This document shows, one piece after another, positions 34,977 to 43,200 of a stretch of DNA of 64,000 nt. Position numbers and translations under genes: made by a program. The notes under the pieces were generated by a model. That model did no database searches. It was not told the origin of the DNA and worked only from the letters and a program-made list of their open reading frames with translations. Each line of letters starts with the position of its first letter. Positions within the stretch are counted from its first letter, which is position 1. Origin of the DNA: Fimousia sp036311565 (GTDB taxonomy: Bacteria > Bacillota > Clostridia > Lachnospirales > Lachnospiraceae); NCBI GenBank assembly GCA_036311565.1, contig JAXJPR010000054.1:1-64000 (forward strand), given 5' to 3'.

Positions 34977-36095
34977 ATGAGTGAATTAATCGAAGCTTTA
35001 AATCAATTAGAAAAAGAAAAAGATATTGATAAAGAAGTAATTATGGAAGCAATTGAAGCTTCTTTAGTAGCAGCCTGCAAAAGAGACTTTGGAAAAGCGG
35101 ACAACGTAAAAGTTTCTATTGACAGAGAAACTGGTGATATGATTGTTTTAGCAGAAAAAGAAGTTGTAGATGAAGTTTTTGATCCAGCATTAGAAATCAG
35201 TTTAGCAAAAGCGCAGGCAATCAATCCTAGTTACAATCTTGGAGATATCGTTAATGTAGAAATTACACCAAAGAATTTTGGACGTATTGCAGCTCAGCAT
35301 GCAAGAAGTGTAATTGTACAGAAAATCAAAGAAGAAGAAAGAAAAGTAATTTTTAATCATTTTCATTGTAAAGAAAAAGATATTGTGACAGGTGTTGTTC
35401 AGCGATATATTGGTGACAATATCAGTATCAGTTTAGATGATAAAACAGATGCGCTTCTTACAAAGAATGAACAGGTAAAAGGAGAATTCTTTAAACCGAC
35501 AGAACGTATTAAACTTTACATTATTGAAGTAAAAGATACAAATAAAGGGCCGAGAATTCTGGTATCCAGAACACATCCTGAATTAGTAAAACGTCTGTTT
35601 GAAAAAGAAGTTGCAGAAGTTCATGATGGTGTTGTGGAAATTAAGAGCATTGCCAGAGAAGCTGGCTCTCGTACGAAAATTGCAGTATGGTCTAATGATG
35701 AAAACGTTGATCCCGTAGGAGCATGTGTCGGCATTAATGGTGCTCGTGTTAACGTAATTGTAAATGATTTAAAAGGGGAAAAAATCGATATTATTAACTG
35801 GAGTGAGAACCCAGAAATCTTAATTGAAAACGCATTAAGTCCTTCAAAAGTAGTTTCCGTAGCTGTAAATGAAGAAGAAAAAACAGCTCGTGTTGTAGTA
35901 CCAGATTACCAGTTGTCATTAGCAATTGGTAAAGAAGGACAGAATGCAAGACTGGCAGCAAGATTAACTGGATTTAAAATTGATATTAAAAGTGAATCAC
36001 AAGCTAGTGAAGAAGACGATAATTTTGATGTGAATGAAACAGATGAATTAATCGAATTAAATGAAGCAGATGATATCGTATTAGATGAGGAGTAA
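34977..36095 (+). CDS. nusA: Transcription termination/antitermination factor NusA
   Basis: The 372-residue protein has the N-terminal RNA-polymerase-binding domain (1-125), S1 domain (about 135-200), and two KH domains (GACVGINGARVNVI about 248-261, and AIGKEGQNARLAARLTG about 317-333). An acidic tail (about 345-372) replaces the C-terminal repeats of E. coli NusA. It modulates pausing and termination. AGGAGG precedes the ATG, 15 nt after rimP. Confidence 0.96.
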   Translation: MSELIEALNQLEKEKDIDKEVIMEAIEASLVAACKRDFGKADNVKVSIDRETGDMIVLAEKEVVDEVFDPALEISLAKAQAINPSYNLGDIVNVEITPKNFGRIAAQHARSVIVQKIKEEERKVIFNHFHCKEKDIVTGVVQRYIGDNISISLDDKTDALLTKNEQVKGEFFKPTERIKLYIIEVKDTNKGPRILVSRTHPELVKRLFEKEVAEVHDGVVEIKSIAREAGSRTKIAVWSNDENVDPVGACVGINGARVNVIVNDLKGEKIDIINWSENPEILIENALSPSKVVSVAVNEEEKTARVVVPDYQLSLAIGKEGQNARLAARLTGFKIDIKSESQASEEDDNFDVNETDELIELNEADDIVLDEE

Positions 36096-36100
36096 TTCTT

Positions 36101-36364
36101 ATGAGAAAAGTACCTATGCGGCAGTGTGTTGGCTGCCATAATATGGTGTCAAAACGGGAAATGATCAGGGTCATAAAAACTTCTGACGGGGAAATCTTAT
36201 TAGATGCAACTGGGAAAAAAAATGGCCGAGGAGCCTATATCTGCAATTCGAAAGAATGTTTAGAAAAGGCAATCAAATCCAAAAGTCTGGAACGTTCCTT
36301 AAAAGCGAAGATTCCTTCAGAAATTTATGATTCCTTAAAAGAGGAGTTGGACAATATTGAATAA
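36101..36364 (+). CDS. ylxR: YlxR/RnpM RNA-binding protein
   Basis: The 87-residue basic protein has the family signature MRQCVGCHNMVSKREMIRV and GRGAYIC. YlxR homologues bind RNase P RNA in Bacillus and modulate its activity. It starts 5 nt after nusA and overlaps ylxQ by 8 nt. Confidence 0.93.
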   Translation: MRKVPMRQCVGCHNMVSKREMIRVIKTSDGEILLDATGKKNGRGAYICNSKECLEKAIKSKSLERSLKAKIPSEIYDSLKEELDNIE

Positions 36365-36680
36365 AAAAAGCATTTATTCTCTTCTTGGTCTGGCAATGAA
36401 AGCTGGAAAAATAGCCAGTGGCGAATTTTGCGTTGAAAAGTCTGTAAAATCTGGTCATTCCCATTTCGTAATTCTTGCGGAAGATGCATCTGATAATACC
36501 AAAAAGATGTTTGGTAATATGTGTTCTTATTATCAGGTTCCGCTTCATTATTTTGGAACTAAAGATGAGCTTGGATGCTGCATTGGCAAACAATTTCGTG
36601 CGTCTCTATCTATTGAAGATGAAGGGTTTGCCAAAAGTATCATAAAGAAGCTCGGGATTGATGGAAATATGGAGGTATAA
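36357..36680 (+). CDS. ylxQ: L7Ae-family RNA-binding protein YlxQ
   Basis: The 107-residue protein has the L7Ae/L30e fold pattern SLLGLAMKAGKIASGEFCVEKSVKSG and the HFVILAEDASDNTKKMF segment. It probably binds kink-turn RNA. The start is TTG at 36357 with GGAG 10 nt upstream, inside the end of ylxR. Confidence 0.9.
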   Translation: MNKKSIYSLLGLAMKAGKIASGEFCVEKSVKSGHSHFVILAEDASDNTKKMFGNMCSYYQVPLHYFGTKDELGCCIGKQFRASLSIEDEGFAKSIIKKLGIDGNMEV

Positions 36681-36686
36681 AACTGG

Positions 36687-38915
36687 ATGAGAGTATATGA
36701 ACTTGCAAAAAATTTAAATAAAACCAGTAAGGATGTGATTACTGTGTTAAAAAACAATGGTGTAGAAGTTAAAAACCACATGAGTTCCATTTCAGACGGC
36801 GATGCAAATAAAGTAAAACAACATTTTTCACCTAAAAAGGAAGAAAAAAAGCCTGAACGGAAAAATGATAAAAAAACAGAAAAACGGGTAGATAATAAAA
36901 ACCGTACGAATCCAAATAATAAAGGCCAGCAGCCAAAAACTGTTGAGAATAACGATGGTAAAAAAGGATTTAAAAAGAAAAATAAAAACAATCCTAACCG
37001 AAATGGTCAGGATTTCCAGAAAGATTCAGCAAATAATAAGTTTAAAAAGAAAAATAAGTTTAAGAATAACAATATGGAAAATAAATCACAAAAGAAAAAG
37101 AAAAAAACAGGACCAGGCGCATTTATCAAACCAGAACCTGTAAAAAAAGTGGAAGAAAAAGTGGAATTTGCTAAAATTCCAGAAGTATTAACATTAAAAG
37201 AACTAGCAGAAGCAATTAAAATTCCAGCCAATGATATTATTAAAAAATTATTATTAAGTGGTGGAGGACTGGTTAATTTAAATACAGAATTAGATTTTGA
37301 ACGTGCAGAAGAAATTGCAATGGAATATGATGTCATTGTAGAAAAAGAAGAACAGGTGGACGTAATCGAAGAATTAATTAAGGATGAAGAAGATCCAGAA
37401 GAATCTTTAATAGAACGTCCGCCAGTTGTCTGTGTTATGGGACACGTAGACCACGGAAAAACCTCATTATTGGATGCAATTCGTTCTACCAGTGTAACGA
37501 GTGGAGAAGCTGGTGGAATTACTCAGCATATTGGGGCTTCTGTAGTAGAAAATGATGGTCAGAAAATTACATTCTTAGATACACCGGGACATGAAGCATT
37601 TACTTCTATGCGTATGAGAGGGGCACAGTCCACAGATATTGCAATTTTAGTAGTTGCGGCAGATGATGGTGTAATGCCTCAGACTGTAGAAGCCATTAAC
37701 CATGCAAAAGCAGCTGGTGTTGAAATCATTGTTGCAGTGAATAAAATTGATAAAGAAAGTGCTAATATTGAAAGAGTAAAACAGGAATTAACGGAATATG
37801 AATTGATTCCTGAAGACTGGGGTGGAAGCACAATTTTTGTACCTGTATCTGCTCATACAAAAGAAGGTATTGATGATCTTCTTGAAATGATTACTCTAAC
37901 AGCAGAAGTATTGGAATTAAAAGCAAATCCAAATCGTAAAGCAAGAGGTATTGTAATTGAAGCAGAATTAGATAAGGGACGCGGTCCGGTTGCGACTGTA
38001 TTAGTACAAAAAGGTACTCTTCATGTAGGAGATAATATTGCAATTGGAAATACTTATGGTCGTGTCCGTGCTATGGTAGATGATAAAGGGCGTCGTGTAA
38101 AAGTTGCAGGACCATCTACTCCTGTTGAGATTCTTGGTTTAAATGATGTCCCATTTGCAGGTGAAATCTGCATGGCTATGGAAAATGAAAGGGAAGCAAG
38201 AACAACCGCAGAAGCTTTTGTCGCTTATAACCGTGAAAAATTATTAGAAAATACAAAATCTCAGTTATCATTAGATGATTTATTTAATCAAATTCAGGCA
38301 GGCAGCGTGAAAGAATTAAACTTAGTAGTAAAAGCAGACGTACAGGGTTCTGTAGAAGCGGTAAAACAGAGTCTGGTAAAATTATCTAATGATGAAGTCA
38401 CAGTAAAGGTTATTCATGGCGGTGTTGGAGCAATTAATGAATCTGACGTTACACTTGCATCTGCATCAAATGCAATTATCATCGGATTTAATGTTCGTCC
38501 AGATAATACTGCAAAAACAGTTGCAGAAAGAGAAAATGTAGACTTACGTCTTTACCGTGTTATTTATAATGCGATTGAAGATATTGAAGCTGCTATGAAA
38601 GGAATGCTGGATCCGGTATTTGCAGAAAAAATTACTGGTCATGGCGAAGTACGTCAGACCTTCCGTGCATCTGGTGTTGGAACAATTGCTGGAACTTATG
38701 TATTAGATGGTTCCATTTTAAGAAACTCCAAAGCACGAATTGTTCGTGATGGCGTTGTTATTTTTGAAGGAGAATTAGCTTCTTTAAAACGTTTTAATGA
38801 CGATGTCAAAGAAGTAAAAGCAGGATATGAATGTGGTCTTGTTTTTGAAAAATATAATGATATCAAAGAGGGAGACCAGATTGAATCCTTTATCATGGAA
38901 GAAATTCCAAGATAA
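36687..38915 (+). CDS. infB: Translation initiation factor IF-2
   Basis: The 742-residue GTPase has an N-terminal IF2N helix domain (MRVYELAKNLNKTSKDVI), then a Lys/Asn-rich low-complexity linker (about 45-150) and a second IF2N domain. The G domain follows at about 245-415 (VMGHVDHGKTSLLD, DTPGHEAF, NKID). Domains II to C2 bind fMet-tRNA. The linker is unusually rich in poly-Lys/Asn runs, which follows the AT-rich base composition. It starts 6 nt after ylxQ. Confidence 0.97.
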   Translation: MRVYELAKNLNKTSKDVITVLKNNGVEVKNHMSSISDGDANKVKQHFSPKKEEKKPERKNDKKTEKRVDNKNRTNPNNKGQQPKTVENNDGKKGFKKKNKNNPNRNGQDFQKDSANNKFKKKNKFKNNNMENKSQKKKKKTGPGAFIKPEPVKKVEEKVEFAKIPEVLTLKELAEAIKIPANDIIKKLLLSGGGLVNLNTELDFERAEEIAMEYDVIVEKEEQVDVIEELIKDEEDPEESLIERPPVVCVMGHVDHGKTSLLDAIRSTSVTSGEAGGITQHIGASVVENDGQKITFLDTPGHEAFTSMRMRGAQSTDIAILVVAADDGVMPQTVEAINHAKAAGVEIIVAVNKIDKESANIERVKQELTEYELIPEDWGGSTIFVPVSAHTKEGIDDLLEMITLTAEVLELKANPNRKARGIVIEAELDKGRGPVATVLVQKGTLHVGDNIAIGNTYGRVRAMVDDKGRRVKVAGPSTPVEILGLNDVPFAGEICMAMENEREARTTAEAFVAYNREKLLENTKSQLSLDDLFNQIQAGSVKELNLVVKADVQGSVEAVKQSLVKLSNDEVTVKVIHGGVGAINESDVTLASASNAIIIGFNVRPDNTAKTVAERENVDLRLYRVIYNAIEDIEAAMKGMLDPVFAEKITGHGEVRQTFRASGVGTIAGTYVLDGSILRNSKARIVRDGVVIFEGELASLKRFNDDVKEVKAGYECGLVFEKYNDIKEGDQIESFIMEEIPR

Positions 38916-38960
38916 AGTGCTGGAAAGCAATAAAAATGCAGCTTCCTCAAGGAGGTAGTT

Positions 38961-39314
38961 ATGAGAAAAAATAGTATTAAAAACACAAGAATTAATGGTG
39001 AAGTACAACGAGAATTAAGCAGAATTATCAGCCGTGAAGTCAAAGATCCGAGAATCGCACCGATGACTTCTGTTGTTGCTGTTGAAGTTGCACCAGACTT
39101 AAAGCAGTGCAAAGCGTATATTAGTGTTTTTGGTGACGAAGAAGTACAGGAAAATACCATTGCCGGATTAAAGAGTTCTGCTGGATTTATCCGCAGAGAA
39201 CTTGCTCGTTCTATTAATCTTAGAAATACACCAGAAATTATTTTTATTTTAGATCAGTCCATTGAATATGGAGTATCTATGTCAAAGCGTATCGATGAAT
39301 TGAATCATCATTAA
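38961..39314 (+). CDS. rbfA: Ribosome-binding factor A
   Basis: The 117-residue KH-fold protein (RINGEVQRELSRIISREVKDPRIAPMTSVV and KCKAYISVFG-like core) supports 30S maturation. CAAGGAGG precedes the ATG, 45 nt after infB. Length is normal. Confidence 0.95.
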   Translation: MRKNSIKNTRINGEVQRELSRIISREVKDPRIAPMTSVVAVEVAPDLKQCKAYISVFGDEEVQENTIAGLKSSAGFIRRELARSINLRNTPEIIFILDQSIEYGVSMSKRIDELNHH

Positions 39315-39329
39315 GGAGTTTGTGATAAT

Positions 39330-40295
39330 ATGAATGCTTTATTAAGAGCAATCAAACAGGCACACAGTATTGCCGTCACTGGACATATTCGTCCAGACGG
39401 CGACTGTGCTGGATCTTGTTTGGGAATTTATAATTACATACAAGATAATTATGCAGATAAAAAAGTGGATGTATATTTAGAGCCCATCGGAAAAGAATTT
39501 CATTTTCTGAAGGGGTATGATCAAGTGAAAAATCAACTTAGTGATAGAATTGATTATGATCTTTTGATTATTTTAGACTGTAGTCATGAAAGCAGAATTG
39601 AACCATTTTTATCTTTATATGAACATGCATCTAAAACAATTTGTGTGGATCATCATGTAAGTAATGATGGATTTTGCGATACAGATATTGTAGATCCTGG
39701 TGCTAGCGCAACTTGCCAATTGTTATACCTGCTGATGGAAGAAGATAAAATTTCTCTTTCTTGTGCAGAATGTCTTTATACAGGAATCGTTCACGATACA
39801 GGTGTCTTTAAGCATACAAATACGACAAAAGAAACGATGAATATTGCTGGTGATTTGATTGAGAAAGGAATTAATACTTCTCATATTATCGATGACACTT
39901 TTTATCGTAAAACGTATGCTCAGAATCAGATTTTAGGTTATGCTCTGATGGAAAGTACATTGATTTTAGACGGAAAAGTTATTTATTCATTTGTGACGCG
40001 AAAATGGATGGATCTTTATGGAGTAGCAGGTGCAGATCTTAATGGAATTATTGATCAAATGCGTATAACAGAAGGAGTAGAGGTCGCAATCCTTGGATAC
40101 GAGTTACAGCCTTGTGAATTTAAAATCAGTATGCGTGCCAATGATTATGTAAATGTAAGTAAGATTGCAGCTATTTTTGGTGGAGGCGGACATATAAAGG
40201 CGGCTGGATGTACAATGAATGGTACATCACGAGACGTTATTAATAATTTACTGCCTCATATTGAAGCTCAGATAAAGGTGGAATTAGATTGTTAA
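39330..40295 (+). CDS. nrnA: DHH/DHHA1 phosphoesterase NrnA (oligoribonuclease/pAp phosphatase)
   Basis: The 321-residue enzyme has GHIRPDGDCAGS, DCSHESRI, and DHHVSNDGF for metal binding. The C-terminal DHHA1 motif is GGGGHIKAAGC. NrnA-type enzymes degrade nanoRNA and linear pApA/pGpG and dephosphorylate pAp. It overlaps truB by 7 nt. Confidence 0.93.
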   Translation: MNALLRAIKQAHSIAVTGHIRPDGDCAGSCLGIYNYIQDNYADKKVDVYLEPIGKEFHFLKGYDQVKNQLSDRIDYDLLIILDCSHESRIEPFLSLYEHASKTICVDHHVSNDGFCDTDIVDPGASATCQLLYLLMEEDKISLSCAECLYTGIVHDTGVFKHTNTTKETMNIAGDLIEKGINTSHIIDDTFYRKTYAQNQILGYALMESTLILDGKVIYSFVTRKWMDLYGVAGADLNGIIDQMRITEGVEVAILGYELQPCEFKISMRANDYVNVSKIAAIFGGGGHIKAAGCTMNGTSRDVINNLLPHIEAQIKVELDC

Positions 40296-41179
40296 ACGGA
40301 ATTATTAATGTTTATAAAGAAAAAGGTTATACTTCTCATGATGTTGTTGCAAAGCTGCGAGGAATTTTAAAACAAAAAAAGATTGGTCATACAGGTACTT
40401 TGGATCCAGAAGCAGAGGGAGTATTGCCTGTTTGTCTGGGAAAAGGAACAAAACTTTGTGATGTGATTGAAAATACAGACAAAACCTATCAGGTAGTAAT
40501 GCTTTTGGGAATAGAAACAGATACAGAAGATATGACAGGCTCTGTAGTCAGTCAGAAAGAAGTAAACTGTACGCCAGAGGAAGTAGAAGAAGTAATTCGT
40601 TCTTTTCAAGGAAATATTATGCAAATTCCTCCTATGTATTCAGCATTAAAGGTGAATGGAAAGAAATTGTATGAGCTGGCAAGGTCTGGAAAGGAAGTCG
40701 AGCGAAGACCTCGTCCAGTAACGATATATGATATTAAAATAATAACCATAAATCTTCCGGAAGTCGTTATGGAAGTTCGTTGTAGTAAAGGAACTTATAT
40801 TCGAAGTCTTTGCAGAGATATTGGAAAGAAGTTAACATGCGGCGGATGTATGAAGTCTTTAATTCGCACAGAAGCATGTGGTTTTCATTATGCATCTTCT
40901 TACCGTTTAAATGAAATTGAACGTATCAAAAAATATGATGACGTACGTTCAATTATTACTTCAATTGACCGTATGTTTGTGCAATATCCTGCAGTTATTA
41001 TTCCAGCAAAAATGAATAAGTTACTTTATAATGGAAATACAATTGAAATTGATACAGAAATCCAGGAGGAAAAAGTAAGGGTTTATGATGAAAAAGGACA
41101 TTTTATTGGAGTATATTTAAATAAGGATCATCAGATAAAACCAATAAAACTCTTTTTTGACATGGAATCCTTAAATTAG
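40289..41179 (+). CDS. truB: tRNA pseudouridine(55) synthase
   Basis: The 296-residue enzyme has GIINVYKEKGYTSHDVV, the catalytic motif HTGTLDPEAEGVLPVCLGKGTK (Asp about 37), and SKGTYIRSLCRDIG. It makes pseudouridine 55 in tRNA. The start is TTG at 40289 behind AAAGGTGG, inside the end of nrnA. Confidence 0.95.
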   Translation: MLNGIINVYKEKGYTSHDVVAKLRGILKQKKIGHTGTLDPEAEGVLPVCLGKGTKLCDVIENTDKTYQVVMLLGIETDTEDMTGSVVSQKEVNCTPEEVEEVIRSFQGNIMQIPPMYSALKVNGKKLYELARSGKEVERRPRPVTIYDIKIITINLPEVVMEVRCSKGTYIRSLCRDIGKKLTCGGCMKSLIRTEACGFHYASSYRLNEIERIKKYDDVRSIITSIDRMFVQYPAVIIPAKMNKLLYNGNTIEIDTEIQEEKVRVYDEKGHFIGVYLNKDHQIKPIKLFFDMESLN

Positions 41180-41191
41180 GAGTCGGAAACA

Positions 41192-42133
41192 ATGGAATAT
41201 ATTAGAAATACAACGGATTTTCAGTATAAAAATACGGTTGTAGCACTTGGGAAGTTTGAAGGCCTGCACAAGGGACACCAACTTCTTTTGGATGAATTGG
41301 AACGTTATAAAAGAGAAAAAGGATATACAAGTATTATGTTCACTTTTGACCGTCCGCCCAAATTGGTAATTAAAGGAAAAAGAGAACGAACGATATATAC
41401 TAAAAAAGAACGTTGTTATAAACTACAGAAAACATCATTGGATGTATTAATTGAACATCCTTTTACAAAAGAATTTTCTCAACTCAGTCCAGAAGAATTT
41501 GTCAAAGGTGTACTAATTGATAAACTGGATGTAAGAGTAATCGTTGTTGGTTTTGATTTTGGATTTGGTTATAAGCGTCAGGGAAATGTAGAAGTATTAA
41601 AGCGATTATCAGAAAAATATGGTTACGAATTAGTAGTGATACCAGAATGTACGGTTCATGGAGAAAAGGCAGGAAGTACCTTGATTCGAAAATATTTAGA
41701 GACCGGTAATTTAGAAGCAGTGAATGATTTTATGAATGAACCATATAGTATTATTTCTAAAGTCGTTCATGGAAATGCGATTGGACGCGCTTTAATTGGT
41801 CTTCCAACAGCAAATCAATTTCCTGATCCTCATAAATTACTTCCACCAAAGGGAGTTTATGTTACAAGAATCATTCATCAGGATCAGGAATATTATGGTA
41901 TTACAAATATTGGAACAAAACCAACGGTTGAAGATTATGAGATTACAGGTGTAGAGACCTATATTTTTAATTTTGATAAAAATATTTATGGAGAAATTAT
42001 TGAAGTACAATTTTTGCATTATAAACGTCCGGAAATGAAATTTTCCGGCTTAGAAGAATTAGCAGAGCAAATGAAAGCAGATGCCGAATATGGGCGGCAA
42101 TATATTAATTCACATTACGGATATTCAATATAA
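41192..42133 (+). CDS. ribF: Bifunctional riboflavin kinase/FAD synthetase
   Basis: The 313-residue enzyme has the N-terminal FAD synthetase domain (VALGKFEGLHKGHQLLL, VVGFDFGFGYKRQG, STLIRKYLETGN) and the C-terminal riboflavin kinase domain (GRALIGLPTANQFPDPHKLLPPKGVY, GITNIGTKPTV). It makes FMN and FAD. AGGAG precedes the ATG. It ends the operon; rpsO and pnp, often next in related genomes, do not follow. Confidence 0.95.
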   Translation: MEYIRNTTDFQYKNTVVALGKFEGLHKGHQLLLDELERYKREKGYTSIMFTFDRPPKLVIKGKRERTIYTKKERCYKLQKTSLDVLIEHPFTKEFSQLSPEEFVKGVLIDKLDVRVIVVGFDFGFGYKRQGNVEVLKRLSEKYGYELVVIPECTVHGEKAGSTLIRKYLETGNLEAVNDFMNEPYSIISKVVHGNAIGRALIGLPTANQFPDPHKLLPPKGVYVTRIIHQDQEYYGITNIGTKPTVEDYEITGVETYIFNFDKNIYGEIIEVQFLHYKRPEMKFSGLEELAEQMKADAEYGRQYINSHYGYSI

Positions 42134-42148
42134 TTAGAAACTTATGGA

Positions 42149-42187
42149 AGCACCTCAGTGTCTATTGGCACTGCAGGTGCTTTTTTA
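42149..42187 (+). terminator. Terminator after ribF
   Basis: AGCACCTCAGTG (42149-42160) pairs with CACTG-C-AGGTGCT (42169-42181, one bulge), then TTTTTT. Confidence 0.88.
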
Positions 42188-42208
42188 TTAGAATAACATG
42201 AAAAATAA

Positions 42209-42280
42209 TATGTATTACATAAAATTACAACGTAATACATTACGTAATATGTTGTAATAAAGAGGAGATTTTGATATAAT
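42209..42280 (+). promoter_or_regulatory. Promoter with nested palindromic operator array
   Basis: TTGTAA (42252-42257), 17-nt spacer, TATAAT (42275-42280) preceded by TG (extended -10). Upstream and over the -35 lie ATGTATTAC (42209-42217) and its complement GTAATACAT (42232-42240), TTACAAC (42225-42231) and GTTGTAA (42251-42257), and CGTAAT/ATTACG (42231-42236/42239-42244). Binding here would block the promoter. The adjacent gene product, with a small DNA-binding-like N-terminus, is the natural candidate. Confidence 0.65.
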
Positions 42281-42330
42281 TCCTATATTATTAGTTAGAC
42301 GAATTATGAACATGTGAGGGAGGAAAAGCA

Positions 42331-43200
42331 TTGGCAGAAGAAAAAAAGGAAACTTTAAAAGGAAGGACCATTCGAACAAGTGACGAGGCTTATGAGAAAT
42401 TCAGACAAATTGCCCAAGAAAATTTTGAAAACCAGGGGCAGTGTTTTTCTACTTTGATTCATTTATTTGAACTTGAGCAGGGAAAAACTGTTTTAGGAGA
42501 ACGGAAAATGGAAATCGAAAACTTTCAGATGCATATCAATGGGCTATTAGATATGTTTGTTCATTCCCTGCAAATGAATGAGGATGCAGAAAATCGTGTA
42601 AAAGCGGGAATTCAAACAACATTAGACACCAAAGAACGTCATATTATACAATTGCAGAAGGAGAGAAATCATCTTCAATCAATAAGAGAAGAAAAGGAAG
42701 AAATTTGTAAACAATTAGAACAAAAGGTTTCTGAGTTAAAACAGAACTTAGAGACAGAGAAGGAAAATAGCCGATTAAGTATTTCTCAGTTAAAACAGGC
42801 AGTAGAGGATAAAAATGATATGATATCATTGCTGAATGGACAAAAATCAGAGTTACAAAATCAATTGTCACAATTTTCATCTCAGAAAAAAAGAATTAGG
42901 GAATTAGAAAATCAATTGGTAAAAAAAGATCAAGAAATCATATCTTTAAGGAATAAATTGTCTTTTCAAGAAGAGACGCAGTCGCAGGAAATAGAGAAAT
43001 TGCAAAGAAAGTATGAATTAGAAAAAGAAAAATTATCTTTTGATTTAGACAAAGCTTTATTAGAACAACAAAAAGATTTGCAATTATCATGGGAACAGGA
43101 GAAAATGGAATTTAATAGGAAATTGGAATTATACCAAATGAAATATGTAACTGCTTTGGAGCGTATCGACCAATATTCGAATAAGAAGGAGAATTTATGA
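42331..43200 (+). CDS. Coiled-coil protein with ribbon-helix-helix-like N-terminus
   Basis: The 289-residue protein has a short N-terminal region (GRTIRTSDEAYEKFRQIAQENFENQGQCFSTLIHLFE, about 10-47) that resembles ribbon-helix-helix DNA-binding domains, with a beta strand then two helices. A long Gln/Glu/Lys-rich coiled coil follows (about 95-285). The layout recalls KfrA-like or plasmid-segregation coiled-coil DNA-binding proteins. The start is TTG at 42331 behind GAGGGAGG. Its TGA overlaps the fbp ATG (ATGA). A palindromic operator array precedes it. Role not known; autoregulation is inferred. Confidence 0.65.
   Translation: MAEEKKETLKGRTIRTSDEAYEKFRQIAQENFENQGQCFSTLIHLFELEQGKTVLGERKMEIENFQMHINGLLDMFVHSLQMNEDAENRVKAGIQTTLDTKERHIIQLQKERNHLQSIREEKEEICKQLEQKVSELKQNLETEKENSRLSISQLKQAVEDKNDMISLLNGQKSELQNQLSQFSSQKKRIRELENQLVKKDQEIISLRNKLSFQEETQSQEIEKLQRKYELEKEKLSFDLDKALLEQQKDLQLSWEQEKMEFNRKLELYQMKYVTALERIDQYSNKKENL

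Noticed and set aside
36548..36991. 147-codon minus-strand frame rich in Phe/Leu/Ser
   Set aside because: It is the antisense reading of the Lys-rich start of infB.
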